This document shows, one piece after another, positions 24,656 to 34,011 of a DNA stretch of 64,000 nt. Location: contig DASRRI010000134.1 of the NCBI GenBank assembly GCA_035695765.1, forward strand, positions 1 through 64,000. The letters are read 5' to 3'. Under the pieces are notes generated by a model. That model was given only the letters and a program-made list of their open reading frames with translations. It searched no databases and had not been told where the DNA came from. Source of the DNA: Dongia_A sp035695765 (lineage in GTDB: Bacteria; Pseudomonadota; Alphaproteobacteria; Dongiales; Dongiaceae). Position numbers and translations under genes: made by a program. Within the stretch, counting starts at the first letter, position 1, and every line of letters starts with the position of its first letter.

Positions 24656-25801
24656 ATGAGCACCGAGAAGCACGCAGAGCAATTCGCCCCGGCGGAAGTG
24701 GACGAAACGGGGCGGCGCAACCTTGTGGGGTTGTCGCGCGAGGAGCTGACCCAGGCGATGGCCGAGGTTGGTCAGCCGGCCTTTCGCGCGCGCCAGCTCT
24801 GGCACTGGATCTATCACCGCGGCGTCACCGATTTCGCGGCGATGAGCAGCCTGTCCAAGGATTTCCGGGTCGCTCTCGCCGAACAATTTGTCGTGGGGAG
24901 GCCGGCCGTGTCGGTCGACCGGCAATCGATCGACGGCACGCGCAAATGGCTGCTGAAATTCCGCGACGGGCAGGAAGTGGAGTCCGTCCACATTCCGGAA
25001 GAGGATCGCGGCACTCTGTGCGTTTCTTCGCAGGTCGGCTGCACGCTCACCTGCAAATTCTGCCATACCGGCACGCAGCGGCTGGTCCGCAATCTGTCGG
25101 CGCCGGAGATCGTGAGCCAAGTGATGCTGGCGCGCGATGCCCTCGGTGAGTGGCCGAGCCCGAAGGATGGGCGGCTGCTCTCCAATATCGTCATGATGGG
25201 GATGGGCGAGCCGCTCTACAACTACGACAATGTCGCCAAGGCGCTGAAGATCGTGATGGACAACGAGGGCATCGCGATCTCGCGGCGCCGTATCACGCTC
25301 TCGACAGCCGGCGTGGTGCCGATGATCGAGCGCTGCGGGGCGGAGCTGGGCGTCATGCTCGCGATCTCGCTGCATGCGGTGAACGACGAATTGCGCGACC
25401 GCATCGTTCCCGTCAACAAGAAATACCCGATCGCGGAATTGCTGCAGGCCTGCCGCAACTATCCCGGCCTCAACAATGCCCGGCGCATCACCTTCGAATA
25501 CGTGATGCTGAAGGATGTGAATGACAGCCCGGCTGATGCGCGCGCTTTGGTGCGGCTGCTCAAAGGCATCCCGGCCAAGGTGAATCTCATCCCCTTCAAT
25601 CCCTGGCCGGGCGCGCCGTTCGAGCGCTCGACGCCGGAGCGGATCGCCGCTTTCAGCGACATCGTGTTCAATGCCGGCTATGCCAGCCCCGTCCGCACCC
25701 CGCGCGGCGAAGACATCATGGCCGCCTGCGGCCAGCTCAAGAGCGCCAGCGTCAAGGAACGCCGCTCCGCACGCGACGCAGTCCAGCGCGCGGCGGTTTA
25801 G
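24656..25801 (+). CDS. rlmN: 23S rRNA (adenine2503-C2)/tRNA A37 methyltransferase RlmN
   Basis: A 381-residue radical-SAM enzyme that puts a methyl group on C2 of adenine 2503 in 23S rRNA and of A37 in some tRNAs. The iron-sulfur ligands are C129, C133 and C136 in CTLTCKFC. Other family marks are MMGMGEPLYNYDNV, ITLSTAGVVPMI, and PFNPWPGAPFERS, with the second catalytic Cys expected near the C-terminus (MAACGQL). Length is normal. The stop codon overlaps the GTG start of the next gene by one base. Confidence 0.95.
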   Translation: MSTEKHAEQFAPAEVDETGRRNLVGLSREELTQAMAEVGQPAFRARQLWHWIYHRGVTDFAAMSSLSKDFRVALAEQFVVGRPAVSVDRQSIDGTRKWLLKFRDGQEVESVHIPEEDRGTLCVSSQVGCTLTCKFCHTGTQRLVRNLSAPEIVSQVMLARDALGEWPSPKDGRLLSNIVMMGMGEPLYNYDNVAKALKIVMDNEGIAISRRRITLSTAGVVPMIERCGAELGVMLAISLHAVNDELRDRIVPVNKKYPIAELLQACRNYPGLNNARRITFEYVMLKDVNDSPADARALVRLLKGIPAKVNLIPFNPWPGAPFERSTPERIAAFSDIVFNAGYASPVRTPRGEDIMAACGQLKSASVKERRSARDAVQRAAV

Positions 25802-26847
25802 TGCGCCGTCTTCTGCCAAGTGCGCTGCTGCTGATGTTAGCGGCAACGGCGCCAGTCCTCGCCGACACCGCAGAAGGCGAGGTCAAGCAGATGCGCGACG
25901 CCTGCGCCAAGTCGGAGGTGCCGCAGGATCAGATCGACGCCTGCAGCAGATTCATCGACACGCAGCGCTTGCAAGGCCGGGAGCTCGCGCAGGCACTCTA
26001 TCAACGCGGGGTCGGTTTCGCCGCGAAGGCGGATTACAAGAGCGCTGTGCGCGACTTCAGCCAGGCGCTGAAATTCGCGCCGGATTCGACCGACGCGCTC
26101 TATAACCGCGGCGGCGCCTACAGCAAGCTCGACCGCTGGGATGATGCGCTGGCGGATTTCAACGCGCTGCTCAAAATCGTGCCCAATGATCCCAACACCT
26201 TCTATGCCCGAGCCTGGGTGTATTCGCAGCTCGGCAAGGACGAAGCGGCGATCGACGACCTCGATCGGGTGCTGGAACACGCGCCGGACGATCACGAAGC
26301 GCTGCTGGACCGGGGTGGCCTCAACATCCGCGCCGGCCGCTACGATGCGGCGATCGAGGATTTCGGCCATCTGCTGAAGCTGGATCCGAAGGCCGCTGCC
26401 GCCGCGTACAATCGCGGGCGCGCTTATTATGCCAAGCAGGATTTCAAGAATGCAGCGGAGGATTTCGCGGCTGCGCTGGAGCTGCGGCCTGAGAATCCCT
26501 ATGCCGCGTTGCGGCTGTATCTGGCGCAGTCGCACCTGGACAAGGGCGACCCGGCGTTGCTGAAAAAAGAGATCGATGCGCTCCAGCCCACGATCTGGCC
26601 GCGTCCCTTGCTGGAGCTGTTCGCCGGCACCGGCAAGGATCCCGAGCTGATCGCGGGCATCGATGAGCTGCCGCCGAAGTTCCGCACCGACGTGCTGTGC
26701 GAAGCGCAATATTATCTGGGCGAGCGTGCGCTGCTGAAGGGCGACAAGGCTGCGGCGCGGGAGTATTTCAAAGCCGCAGCCGCAAGCGCCGCCACGACCA
26801 CAACCGAACGCATCGATGCAAGGGCTGCGCTGGAACGGATGAAGTAA
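25801..26847 (+). CDS. Exported TPR-repeat protein
   Basis: A 348-residue protein with a signal peptide (residues 1-21, LMLAATAPVLA) and about six tetratricopeptide repeats from residue 55 on (units such as DALYNRGGAYSKLDRWDDAL and AAYNRGRAYYAKQDFKNAA). TPR proteins act as protein-binding scaffolds; the partner here is unknown. The start is GTG, overlapping the rlmN stop by one base, which suggests coupled translation. It is the last gene of the TrmH-IalB-RlmN run. Confidence 0.85.
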   Translation: MRRLLPSALLLMLAATAPVLADTAEGEVKQMRDACAKSEVPQDQIDACSRFIDTQRLQGRELAQALYQRGVGFAAKADYKSAVRDFSQALKFAPDSTDALYNRGGAYSKLDRWDDALADFNALLKIVPNDPNTFYARAWVYSQLGKDEAAIDDLDRVLEHAPDDHEALLDRGGLNIRAGRYDAAIEDFGHLLKLDPKAAAAAYNRGRAYYAKQDFKNAAEDFAAALELRPENPYAALRLYLAQSHLDKGDPALLKKEIDALQPTIWPRPLLELFAGTGKDPELIAGIDELPPKFRTDVLCEAQYYLGERALLKGDKAAAREYFKAAAASAATTTTERIDARAALERMK

Positions 26848-26883
26848 GGACCTGCTCAGCGATTGTATCGCGCGCATCGTTCC

Positions 26884-26989
26884 CATTCGTCATGGTCGGA
26901 TTTGGTCCGACCACGAGTTTCAATCGGCGGGACGGAGTGGCAGCAGGCAGACTCGTGGATGGTCGCGCCAAGCGCGACCATGACGAATG
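26884..26989. repeat. Paired REP-like palindromic element
   Basis: Two palindromic units face each other. Unit 1 has the hairpin GGTCGGA-TTTGG-TCCGACC (26894-26912); unit 2 has GGTCGCG-CCAAG-CGCGACC (26961-26979). The outer ends form a perfect 15-bp inverted repeat, CATTCGTCATGGTCG (26884-26898) with its complement at 26975-26989. This is the layout of a REP pair. It fills the spacer between two convergent genes and could also serve as a terminator. Confidence 0.75.
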
Positions 26990-27008
26990 AGAGCGATGCC
27001 GCAGTACG

Positions 27009-27590
27009 TTAGGCCCGCGATCTCTTTTTCACCCACACGCGCGCATTGTCCGTGCTTGGCTTGAAGCCGGCCTTGGCGAACAGCGACTGGGTGCCGGTCC
27101 AGGTGAAAGCGGCGATCAGGGTCTGGTCCGGCTTTTGCGGTGTCGGGTAGGCCTCCAGAATGCGTGCACCGCGGTCGAAGGCGATCTTCACGGCCTCTTT
27201 CAACAACGCGCCGGCAATGCCGCGCCGGCGCCGACCGGCTGTGATGAAAAAACAATTGATGCTCCACGTACTCCGCGGCGCGTCGTGGCTCAGCACGCGC
27301 GAATTCTGCAGGCGCGGGAATTCCTCGAGCGGTCCGAAATTGCACCAGCCGACAGGCTGGCTGCCGGCGAAAGCAAGCGTGCCTTGCGCGCGGCCCTCTT
27401 TGAGCAGGTTGAAGAAGGTTCGGCGATTGGGCTCGCCCTTGCAGGCCTTCCACATCGCACCGCCCTTTGCCACCCGCCAATGCATGCACCAGCAGCCGCC
27501 GGACGCGCCATTAGGCCCGAAGAGTTTGGTGATGACAGGGCGATCGTCCGGCGTCGCGGCGCGGCATGTAACCTGCGCCGCCGCTCTCAT
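27009..27590 (-). CDS. GNAT-family N-acetyltransferase
   Basis: A 193-residue GNAT protein. The acetyl-CoA pyrophosphate loop is RRRRGIAGALLKEAV, preceded by the beta-4 strand WSINCFFI. The N-terminal part, with GASGGCWCMHWRV, is typical of a subgroup of unknown substrate. The C-terminus has a clear beta-bulge region (SLFAKAGFKP). Its ATG overlaps the stop of the upstream patatin gene by four bases (ATGA), so both are translated from one mRNA. Confidence 0.85.
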   Translation of the reverse strand: MRAAAQVTCRAATPDDRPVITKLFGPNGASGGCWCMHWRVAKGGAMWKACKGEPNRRTFFNLLKEGRAQGTLAFAGSQPVGWCNFGPLEEFPRLQNSRVLSHDAPRSTWSINCFFITAGRRRRGIAGALLKEAVKIAFDRGARILEAYPTPQKPDQTLIAAFTWTGTQSLFAKAGFKPSTDNARVWVKKRSRA

Positions 27591-28771
27591 TCCGCCGCGC
27601 CTCGCTCCGCCTTTGCTGCGTGCCGCTCGGGGCGATGCACGTCATGCGTTACGACGCCAAGGCCGCGCGGCCGCTCCAGCCACTCCGGATGCTTAAGCGT
27701 GCGGCGGATGTCCGAAAGGCCTGCCGCCCAATGCTCGCGCATTGTGGGCAGGCTGAATTCGTAGTCCTTGTGCTGAGCCTCGTATTGCTTGTCGCGATAG
27801 ATGAGGTGGATCACGTTGTAGAGCTTGGAGCAGGAGAGGTCGCGCAAGGCGGCAATCTCCGGATCGCTCGCCAAGTCCGGTGGCAGGCAATCGAGTGCGC
27901 GTTTGAGCGCGCGGCGCAAGCATTGCAGCTCCGTCGCCGCGTCGGTCGCCATCCGCGTGCGGCTGGAATAGCGGATGTCCTTTTCGCGCTCCGCGACGTC
28001 GAGGATGTTGTGCGGCCGCTGCCCATCGGCACTCCACAGGTCGACCTGAAAGGCGATGGTGTCGCGCCGCGGCGTGTGGGTCAGCACCTCGCTCAAAGGC
28101 GTGTTGGAAACGAGACCGCCATCCCAGTAATAGCGCCCTTCGATCTCGATCGCCGGAAAGCCCGGCGGCAGGGCGCCCGACGCCATGATGTGCTCGGGTT
28201 CGATCTTGCGCTCGCCGGCATTGTCGAAATAGGCGAAGTTGCCGGTCTCGATATCGACCGCGCCGACCGACAGGCGCGTCTCGCGCGCATTGATGCGGTC
28301 AAAATCGACCAGCCGCTCCAGCGTCTGCTTCAGCGGCTGGGTGTCATAGAAGCTGGTCGCTGCGATCCCGCCGAACGGCCAGAGGAACGGCGGCGGCAGG
28401 CGCGGAGTGAAGAATCCATCCTGCCCGCCGAGCAAGGCGCGGCCCGCTGCAAAGGCGCTGATGGCGGCACGGCCCGGGCCGTCGCCGGCAAGTGCCGTAA
28501 TCCGCTCTTCTAGCGTTGCGTCCGGCAGCAAGGCGGACCGGCAGATGGTTTCCCAGAATTCATTGAGGCGCGGCACCCGGTCCTCCGGCGCATTGCCCGC
28601 CATGATCGCAGCATTGATCGCGCCGATGGAAATGCCGGCGAACCAGTTGGGCTGGATGCCTGCTTCGTGCAGGCCCTCGTAAACGCCGGCCTGATAGGAG
28701 CCGAGCGCACCGCCGCCCTGCAGCACCAGCGCGACGGTCTCGTAAGCCGGCAGCTCGATTGTCTTGATCAT
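27587..28771 (-). CDS. Patatin-like phospholipase (with DUF3734-type C-terminus)
   Basis: A 394-residue Ser/Asp-dyad lipid hydrolase. The oxyanion loop is QGGGALGSYQAGV (18-30), the nucleophile elbow G-I-S48-I-G, and the Asp sits in YYWDGG (D217). The 130-residue C-terminal extension (VIHLIYRDKQYEAQHKDYEFS) is the DUF3734 region of a common proteobacterial subgroup. It should cleave acyl chains from phospholipids or polyhydroxybutyrate-like esters. No signal peptide. The GNAT gene follows with a four-base overlap. Confidence 0.88.
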   Translation of the reverse strand: MIKTIELPAYETVALVLQGGGALGSYQAGVYEGLHEAGIQPNWFAGISIGAINAAIMAGNAPEDRVPRLNEFWETICRSALLPDATLEERITALAGDGPGRAAISAFAAGRALLGGQDGFFTPRLPPPFLWPFGGIAATSFYDTQPLKQTLERLVDFDRINARETRLSVGAVDIETGNFAYFDNAGERKIEPEHIMASGALPPGFPAIEIEGRYYWDGGLVSNTPLSEVLTHTPRRDTIAFQVDLWSADGQRPHNILDVAEREKDIRYSSRTRMATDAATELQCLRRALKRALDCLPPDLASDPEIAALRDLSCSKLYNVIHLIYRDKQYEAQHKDYEFSLPTMREHWAAGLSDIRRTLKHPEWLERPRGLGVVTHDVHRPERHAAKAERGAAE

Positions 28772-28813
28772 GTCGCCAGTCTAGACGACCCGGCGCCTTT
28801 GGTCATCGGCCGA

Positions 28814-30397
28814 TCAATGACGGAAATGCCGTGTTCCCGTGAAGACCATGGCGAGGCCGGCTTCGTCGGCCGCCTTGATCACGTCATCGTCCCGCATCGA
28901 GCCGCCGGGCTGGATCACGGCGGTGGCGCCGGCTTCGGCGGCTGCCAACAATCCATCGGCGAAGGGAAAGAAGGCATCGGAGGCGACGACCGAACCCTTG
29001 GCCCAGCTTTCGGTCGAGCCGGCGGCCTTGGCGGCGTCCGCCGCCTTCAACGCCGCGATGCGCGAGGAATCGACGCGGCTCATCTGCCCAGCGCCGATCC
29101 CGACCGTCGCGCCATCCTTGACGTAGACGATGGCGTTGGACTTCACATGCTTGGCGACGGCGAAGGCGAACAGCAGATCGGCGATCTCGCCATGGCTTGG
29201 CGCGCGCCGAGTGACGACCTTGAGATCGCCCACGACCGTGCGCTCGCCATCGCGGTCCTGCGCCAGGAACCCGCCGGCGAGGCTCTTGAAGGCGAGTCCT
29301 TCCGCGGCGGGATCGGGCAGGCCGCCGGTTTCCAGCAGGCGCAAATTCTTTTTCGTGGACAGCACAGCCAGCGCTTCCGGCGAGAAAGCCGGTGCAATGA
29401 TGACTTCGGAGAACAGCTTGCCGATCTGATCGGCAGTCCTGCCATCGAGCGGCCGATTGGCGGCGATGATGCCGCCGAACGCGCTGACCGGGTCGCAGGC
29501 GAGGGCGCGCTCATAGGCTTCCGTGAGATCGCTGCCGCTGGCGACCCCGCAGGGATTGGCATGCTTGATGATGGCGATGGTCGGCGCTTCGAATTCCGCC
29601 ACCAGCTCGAATGCCGCGTCCGTATCGTTGAGGTTGTTGTAGCTGAGCTCCTTGCCCTGGAGCTGCTTCGCGGTGGCAAGGCCGACGCGCTTGCGGTCGA
29701 TGACATAGAAGGCGGCGCGCTGGTGCGGGTTCTCGCCATAGCGCAGCAGCGATCGGCGCTCGCCGGCGAGGATCATGCGCTCCGGGAACGGTTCGCCCAG
29801 ATCACCCGCCATCCAGGCCGCGATCGCCGCGTCATAGGATGCTGTGCGCGCATAGGCCTTACGCGCCATGCGGCGGCGAAAATCCCGGCACGCCGAACCG
29901 TTGTGCGTGGCAAGTTCGGTCTTCAGATCCTCATAATCGGTTGGGTCGACGATCACCGTGACGAAATCATGATTCTTGGCGGCCGCGCGGATCATGGCCG
30001 GTCCGCCGACATCGATATTCTCGATGATAGTGTCGCGGTCCGCGCCCTTGGCCACCGTTGCTTCGAACGGATAGAGATTGACCACCAGCAGATCGATGTC
30101 CGCGATCCCGTGCGTCTTCTGGGCTGCGACATGCTCAGGCAGATCGCGCCGCGCCAGCAGGCCGCCATGGATCCTGGGATGCAGAGTCTTTACCCGGCCA
30201 TCCATGATTTCCGGAAATCCCGTGTGTTCCGAAACGTCGGTGACTGTGAGGCCCGCCTGGCGCAAGGCCTGCGCCGAACCGCCGGTGGACAGCAGCTCGA
30301 TCCCTCGTTCGCTCAAGGAGCGCGCCAGCTCGATCAGGCCATTCTTGTCGGAAACCGAGAGCAAGGCGCGGCGAATTGGACGAAGCGTGGCTGGCAT
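28814..30397 (-). CDS. purH: Bifunctional AICAR formyltransferase / IMP cyclohydrolase
   Basis: A 527-residue enzyme for the last two steps of purine synthesis, making IMP from AICAR. The N-terminal MGS-like cyclohydrolase domain (SVSDKNGLIELARSL, then STGGSAQALR) covers about residues 1-200 and the formyltransferase domain follows (ENPHQRAAFY, then KHANPCGVASG and FSPEALAVLSTKKNLRLL). Length is normal and all main blocks are present. It is the third gene of the rpe/heparinase-like/purH operon, 36 bases after the heparinase-like gene. Confidence 0.95.
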   Translation of the reverse strand: MPATLRPIRRALLSVSDKNGLIELARSLSERGIELLSTGGSAQALRQAGLTVTDVSEHTGFPEIMDGRVKTLHPRIHGGLLARRDLPEHVAAQKTHGIADIDLLVVNLYPFEATVAKGADRDTIIENIDVGGPAMIRAAAKNHDFVTVIVDPTDYEDLKTELATHNGSACRDFRRRMARKAYARTASYDAAIAAWMAGDLGEPFPERMILAGERRSLLRYGENPHQRAAFYVIDRKRVGLATAKQLQGKELSYNNLNDTDAAFELVAEFEAPTIAIIKHANPCGVASGSDLTEAYERALACDPVSAFGGIIAANRPLDGRTADQIGKLFSEVIIAPAFSPEALAVLSTKKNLRLLETGGLPDPAAEGLAFKSLAGGFLAQDRDGERTVVGDLKVVTRRAPSHGEIADLLFAFAVAKHVKSNAIVYVKDGATVGIGAGQMSRVDSSRIAALKAADAAKAAGSTESWAKGSVVASDAFFPFADGLLAAAEAGATAVIQPGGSMRDDDVIKAADEAGLAMVFTGTRHFRH

Positions 30398-30433
30398 GCT
30401 GGACGACTCCCGCGCTATCGAATGGCGCGCCAG

Positions 30434-32179
30434 TTATCGCTTTGCGCCTTCCTTTTGCAAGGCCCATTTGACCTGGGTGGTGTCGTCCTCAATCGTCCCT
30501 TGAACCACGAGCTGCTGGGTGCGCCGGACCGTGCCGGATTGGCCCAGATAGATGCTGTCGGTCAAGGATAGATCGCCGCCTTGGACGCGCAGGCGCCAGC
30601 CTCCGCCTTGCGGCAGCTTGAGGATTGCCGACTGGCTGCTCTGGGTCACCGAGACTTGCACGGCGGGATGCAAATGGAAGCGCAGGGCGAAGCTCCTGCC
30701 GCCTTGGCCAGTCAATGTCTCTTCGCCGATCAGCTCCATCCCATCGGCACCGAGGAACAGGCGGCGGCGATGGGTTAGGCCGAACGGCTCGTCATAGCCG
30801 TTGTGGTGCATATCCAGCCATTGCCCGGCCTCGGTCGCCTCGCGCCGGACCACGACGGAGCGCGGCGTGAGCGCCAGCCCTCCAAATGGCAGCAGCATGC
30901 TGGAATTGGTGTCATCGACCACAAGCGCCGAGTGCGCGGCCGTGGCGCGCTGGACCGATCGCCATTCCGGCGCGGTCGGATGAGCGCCGCAATTGACGAT
31001 CAGCCGCTCCGCGCCATGGCTGAACTCGAAGGAGAGGGTGCCGGCGTGAGCGTGGGCATCGAGGCCGTGGAGCGGCGGCGCGCCGGCATCGGCGATCAGC
31101 GCACTTCTGCCCGCCGCCATGCGCTGGAACCCAGTCTGCGGCAGCTGTACCAAGTCGCGCTCGACCGCACCGGTGCCGCCGGCCCGCATCAAGGTCAGCA
31201 GCACGGCGTCGGATTCATCCTCGGTCGAATCGTTGAACAAGGCGAGCCCGCCATCGGGATGCGTCATCAGCTTCAGCGCCGAGGCGAGGTTGCCGATGCT
31301 GGAGATCAGCTGGTCCGGCAGCTTGCGCTGCGTCAGCATCAGCACGTGATGCAGATCAAGCAGGTGCTGCAGCAGGTCCAGCATGATCGCCGGGCTGCGC
31401 TCCACATGGCCGCCGTCGGCGAGGATCTGCGCATGCAGTTCGCGGTCCAGCAGCGCGCCGCCCTTGCGCAGCCATTTCTCGCCCTGAGGCAGGAGGGCGC
31501 CCGCCAGCATCAAGGCGATGCTCGCCTTCAGGAGCGCGGAGCCATTGAGGCCATCAGGCAAGGCGCGGGAGAGATGCTCAGCCTGGCGGTTCAGCGACCG
31601 GAACAGATGGGCGCGGAACAAGGCATCGCTATTGGTCTCCAGGAACGCGCTGTTGGTGAGGCACCGCCGCAGCCGCGCTCCCAGCAGACCCGCGGACCAA
31701 GTGAGCGAATCATAGGCCGCCGTGTCGGTGAACCAGGCGAGGATGACTTGCCGCGCAAACTGCCGCGCGCCCTGGCCGCCCAAGGCGCGCAGGGAATCCA
31801 GCCAGGCGAAGCTCGCCATCTGGCGCTGCCAGGGTTCGCTCGCGCCGAGCGGGTTGTGCAGCGGCTTCGGGTTCTTAACCACCTCCGCGCCGAAGCGGAA
31901 CTCGCCATTGAGGAACGCAAGCGCCGGGCGTGAATCGGCCGGCCAGGTTTCGTTCGGCACGGCGGCAAGCTCGCCGCTCGATCGCTTGCCGAGGGTCGAG
32001 CCATAGAGCCTACTGCGATAGAGCGGCTGGAGCAGGCGCCGCAACGCGCGCTGGGTCAGCAGGCGCGGCGGCAGCGCGAACAAGGTCTGCAGGCGCGGCG
32101 CCAGCAATCTGGGCCGGCGGTTGCCGCGCCGCGCCTTGTAGGCCGCCGGCTTGCGAAGGGTTTCGGCGAGGGCCGTCAT
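30434..32179 (-). CDS. Heparinase II/III-family protein
   Basis: A 581-residue protein with an N-terminal helical toroid part (WQRQMASFAWLDSLRALG, then LFRAHLFRSLNRQAEHL) and a C-terminal beta-rich heparinase II/III domain (HAHAGTLSFEFSHGAERLIVNCG, with TAAHSALVVDD). The His-rich motif DAHAHAGTLSFE is the family hallmark. No signal peptide is visible. Despite its name, this alphaproteobacterial group is not known to act on heparin; a polysaccharide lyase role is assumed only. ATG at 32179 has GAAGGATAGG upstream. It follows rpe by 11 bases and precedes purH. Confidence 0.85.
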   Translation of the reverse strand: MTALAETLRKPAAYKARRGNRRPRLLAPRLQTLFALPPRLLTQRALRRLLQPLYRSRLYGSTLGKRSSGELAAVPNETWPADSRPALAFLNGEFRFGAEVVKNPKPLHNPLGASEPWQRQMASFAWLDSLRALGGQGARQFARQVILAWFTDTAAYDSLTWSAGLLGARLRRCLTNSAFLETNSDALFRAHLFRSLNRQAEHLSRALPDGLNGSALLKASIALMLAGALLPQGEKWLRKGGALLDRELHAQILADGGHVERSPAIMLDLLQHLLDLHHVLMLTQRKLPDQLISSIGNLASALKLMTHPDGGLALFNDSTEDESDAVLLTLMRAGGTGAVERDLVQLPQTGFQRMAAGRSALIADAGAPPLHGLDAHAHAGTLSFEFSHGAERLIVNCGAHPTAPEWRSVQRATAAHSALVVDDTNSSMLLPFGGLALTPRSVVVRREATEAGQWLDMHHNGYDEPFGLTHRRRLFLGADGMELIGEETLTGQGGRSFALRFHLHPAVQVSVTQSSQSAILKLPQGGGWRLRVQGGDLSLTDSIYLGQSGTVRRTQQLVVQGTIEDDTTQVKWALQKEGAKR

Positions 32180-32190
32180 CGGCCTATCCT

Positions 32191-32865
32191 TCAGTTCCGC
32201 AACGCAGCGATGTTGGCGGCATATCTGTCCGGGCCGCCTTGGAAGGTCGCGGTGCCCGCCACCAGCACGTCGGCACCGGCCGCGACCGCCAGCTTCGCGG
32301 TGTCGATATTGATGCCGCCATCGACCTCCAGGTCGATCAGCCTGCCGCCTTGCACTGCCGAGATCGCATCGATGCGCCGGCGCAGTTCCTTGATCTTGCC
32401 GAGGCTGGATTCGATGAAGCGCTGGCCGCCAAAGCCGGGATTGACGCTCATCACCAGCACCAGGTCGATCTCCGACAACAGCCAATCGATGGCCGAGATC
32501 GGCGTGCCGGGATTGAGGGACAGGCCCGCTTTCTTGCCCAGCGACTTGATGAGTTGGACCGTGCGATGCGGGTGCGGGCCGGCTTCCGGATGGAAGGTGA
32601 TGATGTCGGCCCCGGCCTGCGCGAATTCCGCGATGTAGGCGTCGACCGGCGAGATCATCAGATGCACATCGAACGGCAGCTTGGAAAGCGGCCGCAGCGC
32701 CTTCACCACCATCGGACCGATGGTGAGGTTGGGGACAAAATGTCCATCCATCACATCCACATGGACATAATCGGCCCCCGCCGCCGCAATCGCGCCTACC
32801 TCCGCGCCCAATTGCGCGAAATCAGCGCTGAGGATGGAGGGGGCGATGCGGGTCTTCTGCTGCAT
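32191..32865 (-). CDS. rpe: Ribulose-phosphate 3-epimerase
   Basis: A 224-residue TIM-barrel enzyme that interconverts ribulose 5-phosphate and xylulose 5-phosphate in the pentose phosphate pathway. Conserved blocks are APSILSADFAQLG, HVDVMDGHFVPNLTIGP with the metal-binding His/Asp, MSVNPGFGGQRFI, and DGGI. I chose the ATG at 32865 (MQQKTRIAPS), where the family usually begins; the extra 16 residues upstream look non-coding. First gene of the operon with the heparinase-like and purH genes. Confidence 0.93.
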   Translation of the reverse strand: MQQKTRIAPSILSADFAQLGAEVGAIAAAGADYVHVDVMDGHFVPNLTIGPMVVKALRPLSKLPFDVHLMISPVDAYIAEFAQAGADIITFHPEAGPHPHRTVQLIKSLGKKAGLSLNPGTPISAIDWLLSEIDLVLVMSVNPGFGGQRFIESSLGKIKELRRRIDAISAVQGGRLIDLEVDGGINIDTAKLAVAAGADVLVAGTATFQGGPDRYAANIAALRN

Positions 32866-33031
32866 GGCCGACTGCTTACCATCGGCGGAGAGTCGGGGGC
32901 AAGGAAAGGACACCTGGCCTTGGGACGACTGCCAATCCCCCCAATGGCCTAGTCCGGATGCACACAGGCCATGGTTGTGGTGGTAAGGACTCGTTACCGG
33001 CTATCCGGGAGTATAGGTGTCGAGGTGACGA

Positions 33032-33409
33032 ATGCACGTTTTGCTGATCGATGACGAACCGATGGTCCGCAAGATTGTTCGAAAAATGCTCGAACGACTG
33101 GGGCATACGGTCGTGGACGCCGAGAATGGCCGGGTTGGCCTCGCTGAATTGCGTAAAAGTTTATTCGATCTGGTGGTGACCGATATCGTCATGCCGGAGG
33201 TCGAAGGGCTGGAGGTGCTGATGACGGTGCGTCAGCACTATCCATCTGTTGCCGTCGTCGCGATCTCTGGATCCGGACACGCGAGTGCCTTCAAGACGTT
33301 GGATTTCGCGAATAAGCTTGGCGCCGCCGCAACCTTGCAAAAGCCATTTACCTGCAACGCCCTAGCGCAGGCGATCCATCGCAGCTTCGCTCACGAGATG
33401 GTGGCCTAG
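33032..33409 (+). CDS. Single-domain response regulator (CheY-like), copy 1
   Basis: A 125-residue stand-alone receiver domain. The acidic pocket is DDE (7-9), the phospho-acceptor D51 sits in VVTDIVMP, the switch Ser in ISGSG and the conserved Lys in LQKPF. There is no output domain, so it must act through a partner or as a phosphate sink. No histidine kinase gene is adjacent. It is about half identical to the next response regulator gene, and probably arose by tandem duplication. Confidence 0.9.
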   Translation: MHVLLIDDEPMVRKIVRKMLERLGHTVVDAENGRVGLAELRKSLFDLVVTDIVMPEVEGLEVLMTVRQHYPSVAVVAISGSGHASAFKTLDFANKLGAAATLQKPFTCNALAQAIHRSFAHEMVA

Positions 33410-33578
33410 CCATCCGTATCCGTGCGACCTGCGCGCCGGCTGATCGGTCGTGCAGCTGCTATGTCCTATGCCATAAATACCGTTGCGCAAGGGACATTCC
33501 GCCAGATGAAAGATAGTGTTTTCCAGAGCCGAGCGCAGTCAGTTGCCTGCGCAGGCGAGCGGAACTGGAAAGCACGTG

Positions 33579-33965
33579 ATGCAAGTCCTTTTGATTGACG
33601 ACGATCCCGGCGTGCGCAGCGTCGTCAGCAGGATGCTGCAGCGCGCCGGCCACCATGTCATCGAAGGACAAGACGGCCGGGAGGGCATTGCGCGCCTCCG
33701 GACGACACCGATTGACCTCGTCCTGACCGACATCGTCATGCCGGTCATGAACGGCATTGAGTTCATCAAGATGGCTCGCCAGCTTAGCCCGTCCGTGAAA
33801 GTGATCGCCATGTCAGGCGGTGGGCGAACCGACAAGGCGAATTGCCTGCAGGTGGCACGTGAACATGGCGCGGACGCGACTCTGCAAAAGCCCTTCACCT
33901 CCGCCGATCTTCAGGGCTTGATCGCTCGGTGTTTTGACGCTGCCGCCCAGGAAACACTGGCGTAG
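33579..33965 (+). CDS. Single-domain response regulator (CheY-like), copy 2
   Basis: A 128-residue receiver domain paralogous to the gene before it, with shared blocks such as VLTDIVMP (D51), GHxV, RLR-like and ADATLQKPFTSADLQ. The acidic pocket is DDD (7-9). I chose ATG at 33579, as in copy 1; the frame is open upstream, and a GTG at 33576 is an alternative. A 169-base spacer separates the two copies, long enough for its own promoter. Confidence 0.88.
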   Translation: MQVLLIDDDPGVRSVVSRMLQRAGHHVIEGQDGREGIARLRTTPIDLVLTDIVMPVMNGIEFIKMARQLSPSVKVIAMSGGGRTDKANCLQVAREHGADATLQKPFTSADLQGLIARCFDAAAQETLA

Positions 33966-34011
33966 GCGCACGCCCTTCACTCGCCTGGAACGGAAGTCGA
34001 ACGGGCGTGCT

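Noticed and set aside
26884..26989. Repeats considered as a CRISPR array
   Set aside because: Only two units, facing each other, with no regular spacer; they are palindromic REP-type elements.
28667..30571. A 634-residue plus-strand frame opposite purH
   Set aside because: Shadow of purH; biased composition and no ribosome-binding site or domain.
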